Shown here in pieces: positions 8,847 to 17,491 of a stretch of DNA of 45,531 nt (position 1 is its first letter; every line of letters begins with the position of its first letter). A program made the position numbers and the translations under genes. Below the pieces are notes generated by a model. The model saw only the letters and a list, made by a program, of their open reading frames with translations. It had not been told where the DNA came from and did no database searches. The DNA lies in assembly GCA_021788625.1 (NCBI GenBank), contig JAJYKL010000025.1, positions 1-45,531 on the forward strand. The letters run 5' to 3'. This stretch comes from Chloroflexota bacterium (GTDB taxonomy: Bacteria; Chloroflexota; Anaerolineae; J036; Brachytrichaceae).

Positions 8847-10151
8847 TTAGTCTTTCGGTCCCCTGTCCAGGCAGGTTTCGATACAACGGAGCAGCTCTGC
8901 ACGATCAATGGGCTTTTGGAAAAATCGATCTGCGCCCAGCGCCAGGGCCAGTTCACGCTCATCCCAGATGGAACACACAGCCAGTTGAATATGATATGTG
9001 TCGGGGTTTGCCTTGAGTTCCTGTAGAATTTCCCATCCGTCGCGCCGGGGCATCAGCACGTCAAGCATGATGAGCACTGGCTGAATCTCTCGTGCCAGCC
9101 GAATGACGTCATCAGTCGAGTTACAGCCCAGTACCCGGATTGGTTTCAACGCCAAAAAACGCTGCATGATGCGCTGCATGGCGGGGTCGTCATCCACGAC
9201 GAGCACGGCTGGGTGGCGTTGAACGAGCAGTTTAACGACGAGGGTCTGATCCGATATGGATGGTACCGATGTGAACCCTTGCTGTAGCTCGGCATGGACT
9301 GCAGGCGGAGGTGAGGCTTGCGGCGGTCCCTTGGGTGCGGGAGCGAGCCCAACCTCTGCAAGGGTGAGGGTTGCATCGGCGAGCTCAAATAAGTGGGCCG
9401 CTTCGGTGAACATCATGTCGTGGCTCGATACCCCCGAGACGCCTTCCAGCGATAACGAAATGGCCTCATCCTGTACCAGGCCATGCAAGCGAATGACTCG
9501 TACGGTTGAATGGGCTATCGCCAATCGGATTAGTTTGATGATGGCTAACCTCAAGGCAACGCGATCTGTTGTGACCGGCGGAAGATCGGGCGGAATATCA
9601 GCGATGACATGAACCTGCGCCTCGCCGATAATCACGGATAGCGTCTGGGCTGCATCCATGACCGCGTCCAGCAAATGTACCGACGCGTACGTGCGATCGA
9701 AGTAGGTGGCATTTGAAAGCGAACTGCGCGCTGCGACGGTCCCGGTTGGAATGAGGGTTGGAAGTACGACCTGGGCTGCATGCGGTGAAAGCTGCCACAG
9801 AGCCAAGATCAGTTCCTCGATAGCCCGATGATTCTCGCGCCGGAATTGCCGGCTGGATGAATTGAACGTGATCTCCAGTTGCTGGACGGAGATACCGTCC
9901 AGGTAACGTCGCTTCAGGATCAGATAGCTGCGGTGATGCGGCAGGTTTACGTCAAGCGGTTCGGCTGGTTTCATCTGTTCGATGGTACGCAACAGTAATT
10001 GATGCAGGCGCTGACCGGGGGATGATGGACCGGGAGCAACTTCATCCAGCCAGACAGCCAGAGCCGGGCCTGGACCTTTATCGAGAACGCTGATCTCATA
10101 AAGATGTTGCAGTGCGAAGCGGATATGCTGTGTAAACTCAACCGATGCCAT
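8847..10151 (-). CDS. HTH / degenerate ATPase / C-terminal receiver regulatory protein
   Basis: Regulatory protein of 434 residues in an unusual order. Residues about 1-130 are helical and end in a sigma-region-4-like helix-turn-helix (RYLDGISVQQLEITFNSSSR, then RQFRRENHRAIEEL). Residues about 165-290 resemble the dimerisation and ATPase part of a histidine kinase, but no His box, Asn box or glycine box is evident. Residues about 310-434 are a receiver with DDD near 318-320, phospho-Asp364 in IMLDVLMPRRDGWE and Lys413 in FFQKPID. It is probably the phosphorelay partner of the convergent hybrid kinase. The ATG at 10151 is preceded by TATAGT eight bases upstream and no Shine-Dalgarno, consistent with a leaderless message. 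DNA binding is inferred from the HTH only. Confidence 0.82.
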   Translation of the reverse strand: MASVEFTQHIRFALQHLYEISVLDKGPGPALAVWLDEVAPGPSSPGQRLHQLLLRTIEQMKPAEPLDVNLPHHRSYLILKRRYLDGISVQQLEITFNSSSRQFRRENHRAIEELILALWQLSPHAAQVVLPTLIPTGTVAARSSLSNATYFDRTYASVHLLDAVMDAAQTLSVIIGEAQVHVIADIPPDLPPVTTDRVALRLAIIKLIRLAIAHSTVRVIRLHGLVQDEAISLSLEGVSGVSSHDMMFTEAAHLFELADATLTLAEVGLAPAPKGPPQASPPPAVHAELQQGFTSVPSISDQTLVVKLLVQRHPAVLVVDDDPAMQRIMQRFLALKPIRVLGCNSTDDVIRLAREIQPVLIMLDVLMPRRDGWEILQELKANPDTYHIQLAVCSIWDERELALALGADRFFQKPIDRAELLRCIETCLDRGPKD

Positions 10152-10165
10152 GTCCAGTTACTATA
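10152..10165 (-). promoter_or_regulatory. -10 element of the receiver gene
   Basis: Minus-strand TATAGT (10160-10165) lies eight bases before the ATG at 10151. The -35 region is weak. The spacing implies a leaderless transcript. Confidence 0.5.
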
Positions 10166-10282
10166 GCTGAACACGCTTTGTGCCACGGGCAGGAGGGATG
10201 GAGCCTCTACAGGAGACACACCAGTGCCTGATGATCGACAAGCCTGTATGTCTCTTTGCAGGCGGGTGGAGGCACATTTAAA

Positions 10283-11242
10283 ATGCCTTCCATGCATTAC
10301 ACCAAGCTTGGCTGGACAGACCTGAGCGTATCGGTAATTGCGCTGGGGTGCGCCCAATTTAGTGAGCAGTTTTCTAAAACCCAAAAGTCCGAGGCTGACA
10401 TGCTAGCCATCCTACGTCGAGCACTTGACCTCGGCATTAACTTATGGGATACCGCACCCAGTTATGGCAACGGGGTCTCGGAGACTATTGTCGGGAAGGC
10501 GATACAGGGATGCCGGGATCAGGTTGTGCTGGCAACCAAAATCAAGTACGGTCATACGACCCCCGAAGCAGTGGAAAGGTCGTGCGAGGAATCGCTCCGG
10601 CGACTCCATACAGACTATATCGATGTGTTGCAAGTCCATTGGCCAGCGGAACAGGTGCTAAACGAACAGACACTCATCGGCCTGTGGCGGTTGGTGCAAA
10701 CGGGTAAGGTACGCTATGCCGGGGTTTCGAACTTCAATCAAGACCAGATGGAGCAGGCTGCGTCCATCTGTCCTATCATATCCAACCAGTTGCCATATGC
10801 CCTGGTGTGGCGTTATGATGAGCCACTCATCCGCTATTGCGGCGCCTCCCGGAAGATCGGCGTGTTAGCCTATAGCCCGCTAGGAGAGGGTATCCTCACC
10901 GGGCGCTACGATGAACAAACCATATTTCCGCCCCATGACGTACGCAACCATTGCGTCTTCTTTAAACCTGCGGTGAGGCCGCTCGCTTTGAAGGTGACGG
11001 ATGCCGCACGGCAGGTGGGAGAGCGTTACGGCTTGACTCCGGCACAGGTGGCTATCACCTGGACCGCTCACCAGCCTGGCATAAGTAGCGTTATTGTCGG
11101 CAGCTCATCTGTGCCACAACTGGAACAAAACGCAGCCGCTGTTTCCATCCAGATGGACAAAGAAGACGAAGCATTGCTTGCGGCCGCTAGCGATGAATAT
11201 ATGGCGAAAGCCCCCCGATATCGCACCATGTGGGAGAAATAA
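10283..11242 (+). CDS. Aldo/keto reductase family oxidoreductase
   Basis: NADPH-dependent oxidoreductase of 319 residues with the (beta/alpha)8 fold. The catalytic tetrad is visible as Asp56 and Tyr61 (NLWDTAPSYGNG), Lys86 (ATKIKYG) and His119 (LQVHW). Late motifs TPAQVAITW and SSVIVGSSS form the cofactor-binding end. The ATG at 10283 lies ten bases after GTGGAGGC; a further ATG at 10292 (MHYTKLGWTD) is a plausible alternative, and an in-frame TTG at 10256 is less likely. The physiological substrate is unknown and members of this family are broad in specificity. It stands alone between the receiver gene and pheT. Confidence 0.9.
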   Translation: MPSMHYTKLGWTDLSVSVIALGCAQFSEQFSKTQKSEADMLAILRRALDLGINLWDTAPSYGNGVSETIVGKAIQGCRDQVVLATKIKYGHTTPEAVERSCEESLRRLHTDYIDVLQVHWPAEQVLNEQTLIGLWRLVQTGKVRYAGVSNFNQDQMEQAASICPIISNQLPYALVWRYDEPLIRYCGASRKIGVLAYSPLGEGILTGRYDEQTIFPPHDVRNHCVFFKPAVRPLALKVTDAARQVGERYGLTPAQVAITWTAHQPGISSVIVGSSSVPQLEQNAAAVSIQMDKEDEALLAAASDEYMAKAPRYRTMWEK

Positions 11243-11269
11243 GCGTGTAGCGACAAAGCCTCAATCCGT

Positions 11270-11275
11270 TATACT
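11270..11275 (+). promoter_or_regulatory. -10 element of pheT
   Basis: TATACT ends eight bases before the pheT ATG (11284). There is no Shine-Dalgarno between them, so pheT is probably read from a leaderless message. No good -35 is visible. Confidence 0.5.
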
Positions 11276-11283
11276 GAGCTTCC

Positions 11284-13809
11284 ATGCGTGTTCCTATATC
11301 CTGGATAAAAGACTACGTTGACTTAACACTGCCGGTAGACCAACTGGCCGAGAAGCTAACCCTGGCGGGATTGGAAGTTGAACACATCGAGTATATCGGC
11401 CTGCCGGGCGCCGAATTGCCCTGGGACCGCGAGAAAATCATCGTTGGCGAGCTGCTCAAGGTGGAACGGCATCCTAATGCAGATAAGCTGCTTCTGGCGA
11501 CTGTCGCATACGGTGCTCCACAACCGATAACGGTGGTCACGGGCGCACCCAATATCAAGCCAGGTGACAGTGGTTTGAAAGTCGTACTGGCGCTCAAAGG
11601 CGCGCGGCTATATGACGGTCATAAAGAGGGCAAGGTAATCATGACCCTTAAAGAGGCCGTCTTGCGGGGCATTAAAAACGATTCTATGGTGTGCAGCGAG
11701 AAGGAATTAGGCTTGAGCGATGACCACCAGGGCATTCTCCTGCTGCCTGCCGATGCGCCTGCCGGCACGCCTCTGGCCGATTATCTGGGTGATGTGGTAC
11801 TTGACATTGCCATTCTCCCCAGCACTATTCGAGCGGCCTCAATACTGGGTGTGGCTCGCGAGGTATCGGCCCTCACCGGGCAGGTGCTGCGCTATCCGGA
11901 TGTCAGCTACAGCGAGTCTGACCCGCGCGTGGAAGACCTGGTTGCGATTGAGATTCGCGACCCGCATTTGAACCCCCGATTCACAATCGGTATCGTACAA
12001 AACGTCACACTGGGTCCCTCGCCTTATTGGATGCAACGGCGGTTGACCCTGGCTGGCATGCGGCCCATTAACAACATCGTGGACATCTCGAACTATGTCA
12101 TGCTCGAAACTGGCCAGCCCACACATGCCTTTGACTACGATGCCATCAGCTCTCCGCCTCGGATCATCACCCGCCTGGCCGAGGGAGGCGAGCAACTGAC
12201 GACCCTGGATGATGTGCGACGCGAGCTGCAACCATCAGATATCGTCGTCGCCGACGCCCGGCATGCCCTGAGTATTGCCGGTGTGATGGGCGGTGCCGAG
12301 AGCGAGGTTAAGGAGAACACCCGCAATATCCTGTTCGAAGTAGCAGCCTGGGACTGGGTGCACATTCGCCGTACGGCACGCTATCACAACCTGAACAGCG
12401 AAGCATCGTATCGATTTGCGCGCAACCTGCACCCCGACATTGCGTTATTCGCCCAGCGGCGCGGTCTGGCTTTACTGGAGAAGCTGGCTGGAGGACGTGT
12501 GGTGCAGGGCATCTTGGACGCTTATCCCAACCCGTTGCCCAGTATGGTGGTTACACTGGACCTAGCTGAGGTGACGCGCGCGCTGGGTGTGCAGGTGAGT
12601 AAGGACGAGATCATCCGCATCCTCACCCGTCTGGAGTTCCACGTGGTGGAGACCGACATGGCGGGGAACGGTACCCCTGAACACCTGTTGCGCGTAACAG
12701 CGCCGCCTCATCGAACCGACATCGAAGGGCAACACGACCTGATTGAGGAGATCGCACGCATCTACGGGTACGACCGCATCCCAACCACTCTGATGGTCGA
12801 CGAGATTCCGCCTGCCGAAGGCAACCCCGTGGCTGAGTTCGACGAGAAACTGCGTGACGTGTTGGTGGAATCAGGTTTGCAGGAGATTGTGAGTTACCGG
12901 TTGACAACACCGGATTCCGAACGCCGTGTTTTGCCCCCCGGCATGCCGGGAGACGATCGCCCGTATGTTACCGTGCAAAACCCGATCAATCCGGAACGTT
13001 TGGTGATGCGCCATACCTTGATCGCCAGCGCTCTGGAAGCGCTGGCGGCGAATGTACGCCATCATGAACGGGTAGCCCTGTTCGAACTGGGCAGTGTCTA
13101 CATACCCGGTGAGGATGGAGTATTACCTGACGAAGTGGAGCGGCTGGTCATCGCCATGAGCGGCGCACGTATGGAACGCTCATGGCAGCAGAACGAACAG
13201 GGACCACATGGCCTCATGGATTTCTATGACCTGAAAGGTGTGGTTGAGGCGATGCTGGATGGCCTGTCACTGCGCGAAGTTGCCTTCTCACCAATCGAGC
13301 AGCCGATCTACTATCCCGGTCGCGTAGCCGAAGTATGCCTGGAGCGGCCTGGTCAGGCGACCTACCCATTAGGTGTCCTGGGCGAACTACATCCGCTGGT
13401 GCGAGAAGCCTGGAACCTGCCGACCAGTACACCGGTATTGATTGCTGAGCTCGATGTCTCCGCACTTCGTAATGCCCGGATTACGCCGGCGAGCGGCGTC
13501 ACGGCGGAGACGAAGGACACTCCACGCTTCCCAGCGGTTAACGAAGACCTGGCAGTAGTAGTGGATGAAGGCGTGACGGCCAGACAGGTCCTGCAGGTGA
13601 TCCAGCGAGCCGGCGGAAGTCTTGTGCGCCAGGTTCATCTCTTCGATGTTTACCGGAGTGAGCAGGTCGGCGTTGGAAAGAAGAGCATGGCCTACGCACT
13701 CACCTATCAAGCGGAAGACCGGACACTTACCGATGCTGAGGTTGAGCGTCAGCGGAACAAGATTATTCGCTCACTCGAAAATCAACTGAGCGCGATGATA
13801 CGCAGGTAA
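11284..13809 (+). CDS. pheT: Phenylalanine-tRNA ligase beta subunit
   Basis: Beta subunit (841 residues) of the alpha2-beta2 enzyme that charges tRNA-Phe. The N-terminus MRVPISWIKDYVDL is typical. An EMAP-type tRNA-binding OB domain follows (about residues 40-155, IIVGELLKVERHPNADKL), then the B3/B4 editing domain (about 210-390, with ARYHNLNSEASYRFARNLHP), the B5 domain (about 415-490), the class II-like core and the C-terminal anticodon-binding ferredoxin-like domain (from about 742, RFPAVNEDLAVVVDE). Length is normal. pheS is not in this window; pheT is preceded by an aldo/keto reductase with its own -10 and followed after 3 bases by a protease gene, so the two subunits appear genetically unlinked here. 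Confidence 0.97.
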   Translation: MRVPISWIKDYVDLTLPVDQLAEKLTLAGLEVEHIEYIGLPGAELPWDREKIIVGELLKVERHPNADKLLLATVAYGAPQPITVVTGAPNIKPGDSGLKVVLALKGARLYDGHKEGKVIMTLKEAVLRGIKNDSMVCSEKELGLSDDHQGILLLPADAPAGTPLADYLGDVVLDIAILPSTIRAASILGVAREVSALTGQVLRYPDVSYSESDPRVEDLVAIEIRDPHLNPRFTIGIVQNVTLGPSPYWMQRRLTLAGMRPINNIVDISNYVMLETGQPTHAFDYDAISSPPRIITRLAEGGEQLTTLDDVRRELQPSDIVVADARHALSIAGVMGGAESEVKENTRNILFEVAAWDWVHIRRTARYHNLNSEASYRFARNLHPDIALFAQRRGLALLEKLAGGRVVQGILDAYPNPLPSMVVTLDLAEVTRALGVQVSKDEIIRILTRLEFHVVETDMAGNGTPEHLLRVTAPPHRTDIEGQHDLIEEIARIYGYDRIPTTLMVDEIPPAEGNPVAEFDEKLRDVLVESGLQEIVSYRLTTPDSERRVLPPGMPGDDRPYVTVQNPINPERLVMRHTLIASALEALAANVRHHERVALFELGSVYIPGEDGVLPDEVERLVIAMSGARMERSWQQNEQGPHGLMDFYDLKGVVEAMLDGLSLREVAFSPIEQPIYYPGRVAEVCLERPGQATYPLGVLGELHPLVREAWNLPTSTPVLIAELDVSALRNARITPASGVTAETKDTPRFPAVNEDLAVVVDEGVTARQVLQVIQRAGGSLVRQVHLFDVYRSEQVGVGKKSMAYALTYQAEDRTLTDAEVERQRNKIIRSLENQLSAMIRR

Positions 13810-13812
13810 AGC

Positions 13813-15942
13813 ATGAGCAGAAACAATTGGATCGCATTAATCGTCGGGCTCGTAGTAGCTTGCCTGTGTTTGACCACAGCAGGTGGGGCCTTCATCATCT
13901 ATAGGGTGCTCTCAAATGGAGCGGCATTGGCTCCGCTGGGTTCGCCCACGGCGTTGCCAAACCAAAACACGGCACCCACCGAGACACCTCGTCCCATACA
14001 GCGCACACCGCTGGCTACCAGCGGTGTGGTCGTAACCTCGACCGCCTCGGGTGCATCAGGCAGTAGTACCGGTGTGATCACCGATGTAGTGTCAGCCTAT
14101 GCCCTTTTGCGCGCCATCTCGGCTCCGTTACCACCTGCCAACCTTGAGAGTCTGGCGATTCGGTTTGAAGGGGTCTCGCCTGCGCAAACGGTGGTGACCT
14201 GCACCACGCTTTTTAAAGGTTATGACGTGGGCGCGACGCGATCATTTACCGTTGCCAACCAGGATACCAACTCCGAATTTACGGTGGTCGCCAAGTTACT
14301 TTACAAGACCTCATCGGTCTACATGTGGGTGGAGCAGTCTCCAAAGCATGTGAGCCTTGATCAGACCAGCCTGCAACAGGCAGCAGATGACTTTACCAGC
14401 AAAATCCTACCCACCGATCGCGCTTTCTTTGGCAAGGAGGCTGATCCCGGTGTCGACTGTGACCCGCACCTGTATATCCTGCATGCCAGAGGTCTGGGCA
14501 GTTCGGTAGGCGGTTATTTCTCCTCACCAGACGAATATCCCCGAGCCGTTCGGCCAGACTCGAATGTGGCTGAAATGTTCGTCGTGAATGCCGATCCCAA
14601 CTCCAATGGGGCCGATCCAGGCAGTGCGATCTACATGAGCACTCTGGCGCACGAGCTGCAACATATGATCAGTTTCAACCAGGTGCATGCGCCGTCACTG
14701 TGGCTGGAGGAAGGCGCAGCACAACTGGCCGAACGCTTGAATGGCTACGCCGACGAGGTGACCACGGTTTATTCATTCGCGAGTGCACCGGGGACTCAGC
14801 TTAATACATGGTCGGAGAGCAGTGCAGGTGAGAACAGCGATCACTACGGTGGGGGCTACCTGTTCTGGTCCTACCTCTATGACCGATTCGGACCCACCGT
14901 GACGGAGCAACTGGCGCGCACCAAAGAACGCAGTCCCGATGCACTGATGAATACGCTGGGTAAGGCGGGCATCACTGACCCCGATACGCACAAGCCCTAC
15001 ACCTTTGAGGAGTTATTCGCCGACTGGGTCATTGCCAACTACATGGGTCAGCAGAAGCTGAGTTCCAGCGATACCAGCAATCGATACCGGTACACGCATA
15101 CCGATGTGCCACCGATGACGACTTATGCCAACCTTACCAGCGCGGACTATCCCTACGACTCGCACGAGCAGGTCAACCAATTTGGCACGCACTACATCAC
15201 TTTGCGCGGTAATGCTCCCGTTACGATCCAGTTTGTTGGATCCACTTCTGTGCCTCTGCTGCCGACGGATATACAGGGACCGTTCTGGTGGTCCGACCGG
15301 GCTGATGAGAGTGACTCGAGCTTGACACGTGAGGTGGACCTGACGAAGGTTAAGTCGGCGACCCTCACGTATCAGACGTGGTACCGGCTCGAACAGGACT
15401 TTGACTATGGATATGTCAGTGTCTCGCAGGACGGTGGAACGACCTGGAAGATCTTGAAGACCACCTCGTGCACCACCACCAACCCTAACGGCTCCAACCT
15501 GGGTTGCGGCTACACGGGCGGCTCAGTCAGTGAGAATAATCCTCAATGGATCGACGAGTCAGCTGACCTGAGCCCCTGGGCCGGGAAAAAGGTGCTGTTA
15601 CGCTTTGAAGTAGTAACCGATGCGGGTGTGAACCGTGAGGGCATGGCGATTACGCATATCGAAATCCCTCAAATTGGGTTACAGGATGATGCGTCCACCA
15701 ATACAGGATGGACGAGCGCGGGCTGGGTGCGCGCCACCAACCTGCTTCCGCAGCTTTGGGAGGTGCAGATGATCGTGACGCATAACGATGGCAGCGACAG
15801 CGTGGAACGCATGCCACTCAGCAACAATGAAGGCACTCTGACGGTGAACTTTGGCTCAGATGTAACGCGCGCGGTACTGGCCATCTCGGCCACCACTCCG
15901 GTGATCACGGAGCCTGGCGTGTACGAGCTGCATATCAAGTAG
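13813..15942 (+). CDS. Membrane-anchored zinc metalloprotease (HELQH)
   Basis: Extracytoplasmic protein of 709 residues with one N-terminal membrane anchor (about residues 7-30) and a Thr/Pro/Ser-rich spacer (about 40-90). The zincin signature is HELQH at 280-284, with the downstream WLEEGAAQLAE supplying a likely third ligand, Glu299 or Glu300. This resembles hyicolysin (M30) or immune-inhibitor-type peptidases, whose family motifs are HEFQH-like. The C-terminal half holds beta-rich modules, including DFDYGYVSVSQDGGTTWK and the jelly-roll-like LSPWAGKKVLLRFEVVTD, as seen in immune inhibitor A proteins. It begins three bases after the pheT stop, probably co-transcribed although functionally unrelated. 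Its substrate is unknown. Confidence 0.82.
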   Translation: MSRNNWIALIVGLVVACLCLTTAGGAFIIYRVLSNGAALAPLGSPTALPNQNTAPTETPRPIQRTPLATSGVVVTSTASGASGSSTGVITDVVSAYALLRAISAPLPPANLESLAIRFEGVSPAQTVVTCTTLFKGYDVGATRSFTVANQDTNSEFTVVAKLLYKTSSVYMWVEQSPKHVSLDQTSLQQAADDFTSKILPTDRAFFGKEADPGVDCDPHLYILHARGLGSSVGGYFSSPDEYPRAVRPDSNVAEMFVVNADPNSNGADPGSAIYMSTLAHELQHMISFNQVHAPSLWLEEGAAQLAERLNGYADEVTTVYSFASAPGTQLNTWSESSAGENSDHYGGGYLFWSYLYDRFGPTVTEQLARTKERSPDALMNTLGKAGITDPDTHKPYTFEELFADWVIANYMGQQKLSSSDTSNRYRYTHTDVPPMTTYANLTSADYPYDSHEQVNQFGTHYITLRGNAPVTIQFVGSTSVPLLPTDIQGPFWWSDRADESDSSLTREVDLTKVKSATLTYQTWYRLEQDFDYGYVSVSQDGGTTWKILKTTSCTTTNPNGSNLGCGYTGGSVSENNPQWIDESADLSPWAGKKVLLRFEVVTDAGVNREGMAITHIEIPQIGLQDDASTNTGWTSAGWVRATNLLPQLWEVQMIVTHNDGSDSVERMPLSNNEGTLTVNFGSDVTRAVLAISATTPVITEPGVYELHIK

Positions 15943-15950
15943 CGGACAAT

Positions 15951-16199
15951 TCAGGCGTTATTAACCTGATCGGGTTTCGATCCTGTGGCGTCACCGCGCA
16001 TCTGGGTCAATTGAGCTTCCAATTCGGCGCGGCGCAACCGCGAAGCCCGGCGACCTTCTTCGAGGATGGACTCCACCTCGCGCCGGATATCGGTGCGCAG
16101 GGCATCGCCTGATTTAGGAGTCAGGAGGAGAACCGATGCAACACCGACCAAGCTACCAATAATCGCGCCACCCATCAGGCTCAGAAATTTGTTCACCAT
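15951..16199 (-). CDS. YtxH-like small membrane protein
   Basis: An 82-residue protein with a single N-terminal membrane segment (MVNKFLSLMGGAIIGSLVGVASVLLL) followed by TPKSGDALRTDI and a charged coiled-coil tail. The TPKSG-type turn after a glycine-rich helix is the hallmark of YtxH-domain proteins, found in stress-linked settings but without a defined biochemical role. The start is either the ATG at 16199 or the GTG immediately after it (16196); the AAGGGGG upstream suits both. Its end lies eight bases from the convergent protease gene. Confidence 0.75.
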   Translation of the reverse strand: MVNKFLSLMGGAIIGSLVGVASVLLLTPKSGDALRTDIRREVESILEEGRRASRLRRAELEAQLTQMRGDATGSKPDQVNNA

Positions 16200-16357
16200 A
16201 ACCCCCTTATGAATTCCGAATAAGCGCTGACGTCGGCACCAGGTCCGCACGCCAGCGTTGCTTCATTACAATTAGCTTTGGTAGATTATATGCTGGCGTG
16301 TTGCATCATGGTCCGCAGATGGAACTCTACAACCACCAGGTACTCAGGAGTAAAAAG

Positions 16358-17473
16358 ATGAGCTCGCAACGATTATCCCGACTGGCCGAATTACAACAGA
16401 GCGCAGGCATGGACGCCATCGCCCTCGTACCAGGTGCCAACCTGTTTTATTTCACAGGTGTGCACTATCACCTGAGCGAACGCCCAATCATCGCGTTGTT
16501 CCCCGCCTCACCCAAACAGCCACCCGCGCTCGTCGTACCGGCTTTCGAGGCCGGCAAGGCATTACACGGACCTGTGCCCATAGCCTGGCGCGTGTACAGT
16601 TATCTGGATGGCCAGGAACCGCAGGGGTGTATGGATCAGGCTGTGCACGAGATGGGGCTGGCTGGCAAGGAGATCGGTGTGGAGCCGACTCAGATGCGTG
16701 TGCTGGAATCTACCATGCTATCAACTGGGGCTCCGGGAGTGCGACTCGTTCCCGCCGACGGGCTTATCAAGCAATTGCGCATGACCAAAGATAGTGATGA
16801 GATTGCATGCATGCGCCGTGCGGCCAAAATACCCGAGCGTGTGCTGGCGGAGGCTGTACGGCGAATTAAGCCGGGCATGACTGAGTCCCAGGTGGCGGGA
16901 ATCTTTATGAGTGTCTCGTTCGAGCAGAATCCGCAGGAACCGGCATCACCACCGTTGGTCCAGACAGGCTTGAGCGCTGCCTTTCCTCATGCCTTAGCGG
17001 GAGGGCGGAAGGTTCAGCCTGGCGACCTGATGGTGGTTGACTTTGGCGCGGTGCTGGACGGTTACTGTTCCGACATCACTCGAACCGTCGCCATCAGCGA
17101 AGAGCCGAACGATGAGATGAAGCACATCTATGAAGTGGTCAAACAAGCCAACGCTGCCGGGCGCGCGGCTGTGCGTCCGGGCCTTCTGGCCGAAGAGGTG
17201 GACGCGGCCGCGCGTGCGGTCATCGAGCGAGCCGGTTACGGGGTTTACTTCAGCCACCGCACCGGTCATGGGCTGGGACTGGAAGGTCACGAAGCTCCCT
17301 ATATGGTTAAAGGGGATACGACGGTTTTGCAACCCGGTATGACCTTCACGGTTGAACCTGGTATTTATATAGAAGGCAAGGGAGGGGTGCGCATCGAGGA
17401 TGACATGGTCGTGACTGCCGAGGGTGGTGAAAGCCTGACGAGCTTCTCGCGTGATCTGATAGTCGCCCGATGA
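16358..17473 (+). CDS. M24 family metallopeptidase (Xaa-Pro aminopeptidase-like)
   Basis: Pita-bread peptidase of 371 residues, predicted to release N-terminal residues before proline, in the cytoplasm. A creatinase-like N-terminal domain (about 1-135) precedes the catalytic domain. All five metal ligands are present: Asp228 (VVDFG), Asp239 (GYCSDITRT), His304 (HRTGHGLGLEGHE), Glu333 (FTVEPGIY) and Glu347 (GVRIEDDM). The ATG at 16358 follows AGGAG with good spacing, so the upstream in-frame start at 16298 is unlikely. The next gene begins 18 bases after the stop. Confidence 0.92.
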   Translation: MSSQRLSRLAELQQSAGMDAIALVPGANLFYFTGVHYHLSERPIIALFPASPKQPPALVVPAFEAGKALHGPVPIAWRVYSYLDGQEPQGCMDQAVHEMGLAGKEIGVEPTQMRVLESTMLSTGAPGVRLVPADGLIKQLRMTKDSDEIACMRRAAKIPERVLAEAVRRIKPGMTESQVAGIFMSVSFEQNPQEPASPPLVQTGLSAAFPHALAGGRKVQPGDLMVVDFGAVLDGYCSDITRTVAISEEPNDEMKHIYEVVKQANAAGRAAVRPGLLAEEVDAAARAVIERAGYGVYFSHRTGHGLGLEGHEAPYMVKGDTTVLQPGMTFTVEPGIYIEGKGGVRIEDDMVVTAEGGESLTSFSRDLIVAR

Positions 17474-17491
17474 GAGCTGCGCCGTAGCACG

